Of a stretch of 64,000 nucleotides of DNA, positions 46,785 to 57,436 are shown in pieces. Positions within the stretch are counted from its first letter, which is position 1, and every line of letters starts with the position of its first letter. Location of the stretch: NCBI GenBank assembly GCA_009760855.2, contig WPIO01000015.1, positions 1,590,501-1,654,500 of the forward strand. Direction: 5' to 3'. This DNA is from Cristatella mucedo. Lineage: Eukaryota; Bryozoa; Phylactolaemata; Cristatellidae. The position numbers and the translations under genes are program-made. The notes under the pieces are model-generated. The model saw nothing but the letters and a program-made list of their open reading frames with translations. It searched no databases and was not told the DNA's origin.

Positions 46785-47230
46785 CTCGGCCAATACGGCG
46801 TCGTTTAGCGTAAGACAGCGAGTTTCTGCTGTGGCCACAGTACTGTTACGTTACTGTGTCTCCGGCTGCAGCAGCACTAGTGGAGTATCACGAAGACACG
46901 AGCGGGCAAACGTGAGCGGTGAACGAGACTCTTGTCTTTATTCCCCCAGCGGGTACATGTACGAGCTAGGGGCTGTGACTCTCTGCAGATACGTGATTGC
47001 ATATGTGGTGGGCCACATGCTGACGTCAAAGGCTCAACCACCCGCCACACGAGAAGCCACAATCACACACAACAGTACCGATTGCAGAAAGTTCAACATG
47101 GTGACCTGCGGCTATCAACCGTAAACACTATGTCCCAAGACCTAAGAAAAACCCTAAACGGCGATCCCTAAAGTTGGTATAAACCTTGAGCACTAAGCTC
47201 TCAACTCCACTCCCCTAAATCCTTAGCCCT
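46785..47230. repeat. CCCTAAA-rich dispersed repeat, copy 2, with solo LTR inside
   Basis: AATACGGCGTCGTTTAGCGT start, then TTTCTGC, the solo LTR (46844-47074), then ACATGGTGACCTGCGGCT, and CCCTAAACGGCGATCCCTAA. Same order as 1109-1350 apart from the LTR. Confidence 0.65.
46844..47074 (-). mobile_element. Solo LTR, 231 bp, with 4-bp target duplication
   Basis: On the plus strand it begins TGTTACGTTACTGTGTC and ends CACACAACA, flanked by GTAC on both sides (46840-46843 and 47075-47078). Inverted homologue of 44398-44656; shorter by small deletions. Confidence 0.75.
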
Positions 47231-48090
47231 TATAGTAAAAGCCATCTCAAAATATGTTCTGAATGCTTGGCTAATTGTATGTGCCTTGCAATGCATGTAC
47301 ACGTATACAACCTTAAGACTACCGTTATTATTGCCGCGGGCATAGTAGCTGCGGTTTTATTTTATTGATGACACTGCCCCTGATCGCTGTACGAGCGGGC
47401 TGTGACAATCGATGTGGTAAGCAGTCCGGACGCCGGACGTGCCGTTAGTGTTTGTTTTGACAAGGGAGTCGGGGGGGGACTCCGGTGGGGTACTCCGGTG
47501 GGTGAGAGGGGTGAGGAGAGTTATGCTTCGCTCTGCTCCGTGTGGAGGTGGAATAAACTGGTGGTGTTGCTCTTCGGCTGGTGTTCTGTGCAGTACGCGA
47601 CGATAATTCAGACTACAGTAGCCAGAGCAGGAGTCACATCTCCACTAAGGAAGGATAGTAAGGACGTAATAGTTGTGCAAACCGGCGAGACGAAGCTCGC
47701 GGCGGCGGCGGCGGCGCACCGCGGGGCCGCGTGACGCGGCTCCCGGCCGCTGCTGGCTGCCAACGACTTGGGCGCCGCCGCTCCGCTGATAAGTCATCTC
47801 CCGAGTGCGGCAGCTGCGCTGGATCGCCAGCCATAAAGGAGGAAAAGACCTAAGGCTCGCAAAATCGCTCGAGATATCGGATTCCTTTGGGGCGGTGCCG
47901 AATGCGGCGGCGGCGGCAGGCGAGGCAGAACAATGAGCGGTCGGCCGCGCGAGGCTTGCGTATTTCTGTCAGCATTACAAAGGCCCGTAGAGTGGGGTAC
48001 TCCGGCCGCGGCGAGCCCAGGAAATTCTGTCCGGCTTCAGCCTTCGCGCTCCGGTACAACCCGCCGGGATTTGATTGCTTGCATAAATAA
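47231..48090. other. Unassigned, with possible LTR-like edge
   Basis: GGTGGGGTACTCCGGTGGG tandem near 47480, GTGGAATAAACTGGTGG near 47546 as a possible LTR polyadenylation region, then a GC-rich CGG-containing stretch near 47700. No gene supported. Confidence 0.35.
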
Positions 48091-48095
48091 ATAAA

Positions 48096-48268
48096 TTAAT
48101 GCTAGCTGATTTAACAGCCTCTTTTTTGGATAGCGATAGAAGAGCCTTTACGGCTATCACCACAGCTTGCAGTGGCGATAAGGGATCGCCCACCGCAGGA
48201 TTCGAGCCCACGACTTCGGGGCCGTGGTCGTGAAAAACAACTGCCTTACATAGTGAGCCATTACGAAG
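48096..48268 (-). mobile_element. tSINE-1, near full length
   Basis: ATGCTAGCTGATTTAACAGC, GGATCGCCCACCGCAGG, B box GGCTCGAATCC on the minus strand, GTAAGGCAGTTG and the head. Confidence 0.9.
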
Positions 48269-48482
48269 CATCGCTCGCGCGCCGGCTGCCTCGGCTCAGT
48301 GACGCGGAGAAATCTTCGGTGTCGGCAATATCGGGATCGACGCACGCGCTAACTGGATTTCCCCGCGTGTCGTTGGGTCCCTTGGCCGCCAGTAGGCAAG
48401 CTCCGATATCGAGTGTGCATCTACTTTACTGAAGCCGCGAACGTCGCAGGGTATTCTACATGTACGATTTTCAAGGCTACCG

Positions 48483-49262
48483 CGCCTGTTTAGCTCAGTC
48501 GCTCAGGAGCTCGCCTCAGCCAAGGTTAATGTATACTTAATCGCTCAAGGTGTCACATCGCACCACTTCTTGCCGACCTGCACTGGCTACCAGTCAAGCA
48601 ACGGATCGATTTCAAGGTTGGGTCAAGGTTCGGTTGTGTCGCTCACTTTTAGGTCACTTCATTCTTTGGCTCCAGCCTATCTCTCAGATCTACTCCCCCA
48701 CCAGGCCAAGCATCGTGCCACCCGCTTTTCGGAATCCAACAGTTTACCACTACCTCGTACAAACCTCAAATTCGGAGACCGTGCATTTAGTTCGTATGCT
48801 ACCAAAGCCTGGAACTTCCTCCCGACTTGCGTCAGAACATCCCCTGACTTGACTACATTTAAAAAGAACTTAAAAACGCACCTATTTAGGACAGCATTTA
48901 GTGGGTTCCTGTGATTCGTCTTTTATGTGCTTGTGCGTGCTGACACTGTGCATGCTTCCACTAACCACATTTGCAGACTCACCCTGTGCATGTATGTCGC
49001 CCCCTAACCACGCTGTTCATGTTGTTTATCAAGCATGATATTACTCACGATTCAATCGCATTTCCCTTGGCAGCAAATGTAAAGCGCCTAGGAAGAGATT
49101 GAGTTCTCTGAGGACACTTTATCAAGTGCATTATTGTTATTATTATTATTAAGGTCAAGGTTGATGTATTTATTGAGTGAGGTCGTGGGGTCGATTCCTG
49201 TGGCGCATGGGAAGCGCCTGAATGGACATTAAGCTCTATTAGGCGCTATACAAATGAATGAA
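48483..49262 (+). mobile_element. tSINE-2 split by LINE-A
   Basis: Head 48483-48550 (TGTTTAGCTCAGTCGCTCAG, CAAGGTTAATGTATAC); the rest at 49153-49262 (CAAGGTTGATGTATTT, GGGGTCGATTCC, GAAGCGCCTGAATGG, AGGCGCTATACAAATGAAT). CAAGGTT-ATGTAT is present on both sides and could be an aged target duplication. Confidence 0.75.
48551..49152 (+). mobile_element. LINE-A 3' end nested in tSINE-2
   Basis: The ORF at 48570-48914 covers VSLTFRSLHSLAPAYLSDLL, FGDRAFSSYATKAWNFLPTC, LKTHLFRTAFSGFL; then the 3' UTR and hairpin tail with an (ATT)n end. One of the best-kept 3' ends. Confidence 0.85.
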
Positions 49263-49264
49263 TT

Positions 49265-49298
49265 ATTTAAATATATATACATATAAATGTGTGTGCGC

Positions 49299-49332
<34 letters not shown>

Positions 49333-49350
49333 TTATATATATATATATAA
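49265..49350. repeat. (AT)n microsatellite
   Basis: Imperfect AT tract. Confidence 0.9.
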
Positions 49351-49779
49351 GACAGCGCCCCGCCATAAACAGGGCTTCGCAACAGCGTGTATATATCGGG
49401 AAACCCTACCAGAATACAGTGCACACAAAGTTAGTAGATTGCCGCGTGTACAAAGAGCGGTATCGCGTTCCACCATAGCCTCCTTGTGATTTGACCGAGA
49501 TATGAATGTTAGCGAAGGCCCTCTGCCACCGAAAGCTTCACAGTGGCGCTGCTTGGTCGATCTGAAGGGTTGAGAATGGTCCGATTGCAATACGTAAATA
49601 AGTAGAGGAGTTTTATTGCGATGCACGTTTCGCCCATCAAACGATCGACAACCAGTAGCCTTTCGGAGAGGCCTACCTTGGTGCCAACCGAGCAGAAAAA
49701 AGAGCTCAAAACTCAACTCGCTGCTATAATACTATAAAGTATATATACAGTACACTATATGGAATTTTTAAATTATCAA

Positions 49780-49955
49780 ATAATAATATAATTCATTTGT
49801 ATAGTCCCCTGGGGCATAGGAAAACTCGAGCTCTATCCAAGCGCTTCATATACGCCACAGGGTTCGAGCCCACGACCATGGCAGTCAAAGGCAATGGACT
49901 TGACCCCAGTCGTCCCAGACAAATCCCTTAACCACTGAGCCAAACCAGGGCGGCT
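49780..49955 (-). mobile_element. tSINE-2 in right arm
   Basis: Mirror of 40578-40752. Confidence 0.9.
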
Positions 49956-50079
49956 AATAAGTGTGTCATTCCGAAGATAATTGCATTGGGTCTGAAAACT
50001 CTGGCTAGTCGTCTTGGGTTATACGGCCGACGTTGTTTCGTTATAGGGAGAACACCGATGACATCAGACTGCCAAGCCA

Positions 50080-50335
50080 GTTGTGAAGTGACGGAATGAC
50101 ACGGCCAATTATATTTCCTGGGGCGAGGCTCAAAACGAGGATGAAACTGGTGCAGTAGTTCAGCTAGATATGGAGGGTCTAATTAAGGGCGATCCTTATG
50201 ACTACGGGCAATTCTGTTGATCGGCCATCCCCATCTGCCTTAGCTGAAGGGATGCACGATTGAGCTTGGTTGATTTAAAGCACCAACAGCAGCAGCCTTA
50301 TTCAGCCAACTGTAGAGGCATAATGGCGTTTCTGG
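50080..50335 (-). mobile_element. LINE-B relic in right arm
   Basis: Mirror of 40200-40460. Confidence 0.55.
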
Positions 50336-50384
50336 TAAGCCCTGGCAAAACAGAGTTTTGCTGACCGGTAAAGACGGGAGCTGT

Positions 50385-50601
50385 GTTTATGCGCGTGCTG
50401 ACACTGTACATGCTGCCACTAACCACATTTGCATGCTGACCTCGTGCATGTCACCCCCTAACCACGTTGTTCATGTTGTTTATCAAGCATGATACTACTC
50501 ACGATTTAAACGCGTTTCCCTTTGCAGCAAATGTAAAGCACATAGGAAGAGATTGAGTTCTCTGAGGACACTTTATCAAGTGCATTATTATTATTATTAT
50601 T
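50385..50601 (+). mobile_element. LINE-A 3' UTR and tail in right arm
   Basis: Mirror of 39932-40150, with an extra GC near 50393. Confidence 0.85.
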
Positions 50602-50889
50602 TCTCTTTACTTATGCAATGCTTAGTGGCTAACGAGGAAACATTTCGGGATGGCATAGCTGCGGAATGGTTCAGATTGAATGCACAACTGTTCGCTACTT
50701 CATAACAGCAAGCGAAAGGAGTCAAGCACATTTACATGCAGTTATAGATAGCAGCTTTCATGTTTTGGCCTCTCTTCCCGGTCAGCACAGAACATGCATA
50801 AGCATGAATGACATTTCTTCGAAGCGATAGTTCAACGGTAAGTTGACAGCTAATGGGTTACGGAATACCGCAAGAAGTCACTTCTCGAT

Positions 50890-51345
50890 CGTGGCTGTCT
50901 ATTCCAGAGACTCCATGAATGCATTACGCTGAGCTAACCACAGCATTTGCAACTACTGCAGGAAGGATAGTTGGCAAGCTCCCAGGCTTCACTATTCGAA
51001 AGCATCAAGCATTTCTACCGGTCTTCAATGGTGCAATGTTGCAACACGACACAGGTCCTAGACTGTGGAACTCGCTTCCACAATTCTTACACAATGACAA
51101 CTACTCTCCTGCTGCCGACTATGGCTCATCCTTTCCAGCGGTCCTGAGTTGCTACTTCCATGCTACTCACTACCTCAACTGCTCTCCTGACTCTACTATG
51201 CTTCCCACTTTCTCTTTGTTGCATGTGACGATGTCTGTTGGCTACCGAATGAGTACCGAAAGCCGCTTAGGCTGTGAGTGCGCTATACTAAACTCTCCTG
51301 CGTAACACCCACATGGTCTTTATGACTTTGTGGAGCTACAGACGC
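50890..51345 (+). mobile_element. LINE-B 3' part in right arm
   Basis: Mirror of 39195-39640; one codon shorter because a TAG unit is missing. Confidence 0.85.
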
Positions 51346-52689
51346 TACATTGCATCACATTAGTCGACGTTCTTGACTATTTTTCTCGTTCTACTAAGCA
51401 CACTGTACGCCCTTGCCCAGATGGCCTATGGCGTACAGCAGACAATGAAAAAGCTAGGTCCACTGAGAACAACCTTGAGAAACCATACACAAGATCAGGA
51501 ACGACTGCCCATCGACTGGCATATAAGAAAAACTGAATATCATACCAATCAACCCTAGATTATGCCAAAACTAGTCTCTTAAAGCAAAAGTGGTCAAACA
51601 ACAGATGCCCAATCACGAAATGCTAATGTCGACGACCACCCGTCTCCTTAACTGCACCCAGGTTAGTACCTTAACTAGTCACTCTTTTTGGTGGGTGATC
51701 ATGCAGATCGCCACTCTGGCGTCTTCGTCAACAAGATGGATAAGATCAGAGTGTCCATCCCTAAGGCAAAAATCCTTTACTGGCCACTCCTCCGTCCATA
51801 ACTTCCACACTGGATGCATCTCCCCGACTTCCCTGAAGCACCTCAATGGCCACATCCAAGCGTGACATTAGCGACCTCGTCGCGAAGTTCGTCTCTCAGT
51901 CAAAGAAGAGAGCTAGCCTTCTAGGTCTTATATTCATCATTCACCTTTTGCGACGTAGATATTTGCAGCTACTATGCATAAATAGCACCCTAAATGTGTC
52001 CTCAGCCTTAGGTCTTACCCTGCACTTTTCAAAAAGGCTATTGTTGGGCCACTCATTAAGAGGCTATACTAGATCAGGAGAAACTAAGAAACTTCTGTAT
52101 TGTCTGCCTACTGCCGTTTCTATGAAGAACAGTGTAACAAGTCTCGGCAGACCAGCTAAACTCTCATAACAAAACTTGGAACCTAGCAAGTATATTCGAG
52201 TCAGGTTTTTAGAGATAATTATCTCTAAAACTTTGAATATACCCATAGCATTGCTGACTCTGTAGTGTGATTACAATCACTCCACAGAGTCACCATTGCT
52301 ATGCGTTTATAACTACCTTCTTAGGAATGCAGACTCGGGCAAAGTCTTTCTTCTTGCTGTGCTTGATCTATCAGCAGCGTTTGAGACAATGGATCACCAA
52401 GTCCTTCTCAAACATCTCTCATGTCACCTGGGCATCAGTGGTACAGCATTGCAATGGTTTAGGTCCCTTCTCAGTGGAGGACTCTAGACTATCGATGCCA
52501 ACGGGCAACAATCATCCGACGAGGCTCTAAAGTACGGAGTACCCCAAGCCTCTGTGCTTGGTCAGCTTCTGTTTACTGCGTATACTCTTCCTGATGCCAG
52601 TGTGATCGCATTTACGAGATCTAGGCTTTCATTTTAATGCAGACGACACCCAGCTATACTGCATGTATTGATGACATCCGCACATGTGC

Positions 52690-52790
52690 GGATGTTATCA
52701 TTCCCTTTGCTGCAAATGTGAAGCGCCTAGAGAGAGATTGAGTTCTCTGAGGGCGCTTTATCAAGTGCATTATTATTATTTTTATTACTT
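52690..52790 (+). mobile_element. Short LINE-A tail inserted in LINE-A
   Basis: Mirror of the insertion at 37750-37840: TTTGCTGCAAATGTGAAGCG, hairpin, (ATT)n. Confidence 0.8.
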
Positions 52791-53012
52791 CTGCTTTGGT
52801 CCTCCCAGTCTTTCAGCACGAAAAAGGCTCTCAACTCTGTTGCTGCATGTATTGCTGCCGTTCACACTGTCATAGCAGCAAAGCTTTTCAGATTGAATGA
52901 CGACAAAACACCCTTAATAGTTAGGGACAAATATCGCAACTTAGAAATTGGAAAGCATCTCCCTTAAAATCGCCACTGCCAGCATATCTTCTGTAGCATC
53001 TGCGAGAAACGT

Positions 53013-53016
<4 letters not shown>

Positions 53017-53065
<49 letters not shown>

Positions 53066-53205
53066 ATATATACAATTTATTTGCATAGCGTCTCCAGAGA
53101 ATTTAATTTCTATTCAGGCGCTTCACATATGCGTCGGGGCTTGAGCCTACGACCTCAGGGCAGACCTTGGTCGAGGCGGGGAGCATCTTAACCGCTGGTC
53201 AAAAG
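53017..53205 (-). mobile_element. tSINE-2 with long (TA)n tail, inside LINE-A
   Basis: The (TA)n tract to about 53070 is the 3' end. Then, minus strand: tail ACGC-GAATAGAAATTAAATTC, B-box side GGCTCAAGCCC, head CAGCGGTTAAGATGC. LINE-A sequence on both sides joins when it is removed. Confidence 0.8.
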
Positions 53206-54001
53206 CAGCTCGGCGCATTTCCAAAGTGAACTCCAGTATACGCATTTTGGCTTGCTTAGACAGGGATAGTACATCTAAATTGGTCCATGCATGTGTGGCA
53301 TCCTGTCTTGACTTCTGTGGTTCACTGCTTGCTAGTCTACCGGCCTGTGCAATTAGAAACTTTCAGCTAGTGCAAAACTCTGCAGCCAGGCTTGTCTTTC
53401 AAGAGCTTCGCGGTTGGCACAATACATCCACTTTTTGCTGACCTGGACAGCCTCTACATCAAGCAGCATATCGATTTAAAGGTTTCGTCACTCGCTTTTA
53501 GGTCCCTTTATTCTCTGGCGCGAGCTTACCAATCAGAGCTACTCGCAAATCAGGTTTGGCCACGTACCGACGCTCCTCTGACTCGAGTCCTTTTGCTGCG
53601 CCCCAAACTAAGCTTAAATTCTCTCAAGACTGTGACTGTATTTTGTACGCTCCCAAAGCCCGGAACTCACTCCCGACTTACATCCCGATATCCCAGACTT
53701 AACGACAGTTAAGAAAGCTATACACGCATTTGTTTCTCACAGCATTTGCAGGGTCCTTGTGATTTGTCCTTCGCGAACTTACGAGCTCTGACACGGTGCA
53801 TGCTACAGCTACTCACATGGGCACGCTTCTTTTTCAGCATATGTATAGTGCCTAAAAATAAATCAAGTTCGCTGAAGGCGCAATACGTATGTATTATTAT
53901 TATTATCATTATTATAAGCAGCCGAATGTGGACTTGGATTTTTGGCGGATACTTCGCTAAGCTGCCGCGTAACTGGGAGAAGGGAGTGGAGTATAAGGTA
54001 T

Positions 54002-54141
54002 GAATAAGGGTCAAGGTGTGCGCTTTAAATGACCCAAGTTGAGGGCTTGAGCTGTGCGACGGTGCATGTGAAGGGCCCGGATAAAGATTCGAGCCCGCGA
54101 GCTCGCGGTCATCAAAGGCGCTTGACCTTGACCCTTATTCG
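54002..54141. repeat. Small palindrome of SINE-like sequence
   Basis: GAATAAGGGTCAAGGT at 54002 and its complement ACCTTGACCCTTATTC at 54124 bracket GAGGGCTTGAGC and GAAGGGCCCGGATAAAGATTC words of tSINE-2 type. Looks like two tSINE-2 heads facing each other. Confidence 0.6.
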
Positions 54142-56145
54142 AAGCGTATACCGGTCATTTCTCTAAGTCTTAAATGTGCGCTCGCAGCTAGTTTAGAAGC
54201 GGCGGAGAGTTTCGTAATCAGCAATCCAATCTTGCCAGCTTCGCAAACGCCGCAGCGACAGGGTTTGAGCGACCGAACGATAGCTTGATAGCTATGACGG
54301 CGGCGCATTACACAACGGCCGAGTGCTGGAGCTATTTTTATACGGCAAGCTGCACTCGTGGCACAAAAATAGTCTGTTTTGCAAGTTCTCCCGGGTGACA
54401 CCTTCACAGGACCAAACGCCGACTTTCGCGAGCGCACGAGAGACGATAGCGGATCGAAACCGATATCTAGTAGCCCAGAGAGCTCGCCGGTCCCCGCAGT
54501 CGCTGCCCGCCTCGCCCAGTCTGGGCGCCTTCCCAGCGGGCGTGCCGGAGGGCCAGCTCGCCGCCAGCGAGCCAGCGCTCGGTATCGCTCGCCACTGATG
54601 CGATTAGGGCGATGCGCTTTACTAACGGCGGCGCGTCGGACAGGAGCGCTGCAGCTTCCGCGTGAGTAACTAAACCAACCGAACCTAACCACAAGCCGTG
54701 CGCATTTAATCCTACCTAATTCTATACGCTGCAGGCTGAGCGTTAAACTACGAGCGGCTGTACTTACGAGCGAGAGGCGGCCCCGCACCGCTTTGCATCG
54801 CTCCCACATTTCTAGCTCGCAGGATACGTCAGCGGCGCCTGCGCGCGTTCCCTAGCGGAAGTACTCCTGGAGAAAGTATACCACGTCGCCGCCCCTTTGG
54901 CCTGCCCATCCATTGTTCGTGGCTGTATGGTTGCGGCGCAGTCAGCGCGTCTCGGCGCGATCCGTATTGTCGCACCGTCGCCGAGGACTGACGGCCGGCG
55001 CCTCAGCGCGAAGGTTGCTGCGACGGCGCCAGAGAACTGGGCCCTCGCGACGCCAGCTGCTACCCGGGGACCGCGGCAACGTCACACGACCGCGATTTAC
55101 CCTTTGAACCTCGACTGCCGCCGAATTGAGGAGGGGGCGGGGGTTCAGAGATTCCCGATGAATTTATTGGGCGGCCGGCCAACTAATGCCCAGCTCCGCT
55201 GCTCTACGTAGGTAGTAGACGCGTGGACTTAAGGGAATTTGGTCGCGCCATTTAACGCGCTCGAGAAACGCAGCCGCTGGACGGGGTCGGTGGGTGTGAC
55301 CAGGCACGACTGCCGGGGCTGCGCCGAACCAGGAAGGCGCAGCGCGAGCACGCCGCCGCGCTCGGCGCGGGACGAGAAGGTACCGCGAGGCGGCCGCCGC
55401 CGCTGCAGCAGCAAGCGAGCAGTTTCGCTGCCCGTTCGGGCGGCCACCTTCCTCAGCACTCCTTGACCGCCGCGGCGTCGTTGAGCAGAACGCCAAACAG
55501 CTCTAGACGCAGATTTCCCGGGAAGGAATGTGCGGCGCAGGTGTGAGCTACTGGGGGTGGGTGGGCGGTGGTGGCTGGCGCCACGAGCCAGTCGCTGTGC
55601 TGCAGCCCGACGTTCTGAGCCAGGATTGCGAGGCCCGACGCGTCGGTCGCACTCTTGCCGAGGCTTCCTTAACGGAAGAGGAAACTCGCGTGCGGCGGCG
55701 CTCGCAGAGATGAACTCGGCGTCGCGGCAGCTCGTGCATCTAGCTCTGTCGAAGTCGGCGTAGGCTGTCGCCGCGGGCGCCACCGCCAGGCCGTTAGGGC
55801 GGCGCTCCCACCTTCAGGCAGCCGCCGCCGCCGCGACGACGTGGGCTCGCAAAGCTCCTTAGCGGGCGCTCCTTCCCTCACTTCGCGCGGCCGTCAAGGC
55901 GACCGGCGCCGGCTGATTGCTACCGAATGCGGTAGGCGCACCGAAGCGTCGCGGGCCGCGAGCGAGCGAGCGTACGAGGTGCCGCCCGGAAGCCGAGTGC
56001 TGGCCCGGCTGAGCAGCCGCCGATCAGCCGAGCTAAAGCCAATCGCGAAGCCTTCGCCCGGCGGCGAGCCAGCAGAAGGGAGGCAGCAGCTAGATGATCA
56101 TCGATCCGGCCGGCCGCCCACCTACGTGGCCCACCTTGCCCCCTG
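54142..56145. other. GC- and CpG-rich island upstream of the membrane protein gene
   Basis: ORFs of up to 224 codons exist on both strands and overlap, as expected by chance in such GC-rich DNA. I recognise no domain. It could hold promoter or 5' exons of the gene at 57437. Confidence 0.45.

Positions 56146-57436
<1,291 letters not shown>

Larger units (their letters stand above)
49638..53016 (-). repeat. Right arm of the 3.4-kb inverted repeat
   Basis: Partner of 37515-40892. The outer edge lies at the (TA)n tract of a tSINE-2; the inner edge at CAAACGATCGACAACC. Its LINE-A continues beyond the arm, which is not the case on the left. Confidence 0.97.
51346..53905 (+). mobile_element. LINE-A, long copy spanning the arm boundary
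   Basis: Order: linker (GLWRTADNEKARSTENNLEK), reverse transcriptase with LLAVLDLSAAFETMDHQVLL, a damaged YADD region, a tail insertion at 52690-52790, the post-YADD region to 53016, a tSINE-2 insertion (53017-53205), then SCLDFCGSLLASLPACAIRN, LVQNSAARLVFQEL, FRSLYSLARAYQSELLANQ, and a 3' tail ending in ATT repeats near 53905. This is the most complete LINE-A in the window, though with many stops and frameshifts. Confidence 0.85.

Noticed and set aside
47395-47625. Possible LTR ending near GACTACA
   Set aside because: An AATAAA-like word and TG/CA ends can be picked, but there is no matching target duplication and no second copy.
54135-55783. ORFs of up to 224 codons in the GC island, mainly minus strand
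   Set aside because: Overlapping ORFs in several frames are expected at such GC content; Arg/Ala-rich composition and no domain.
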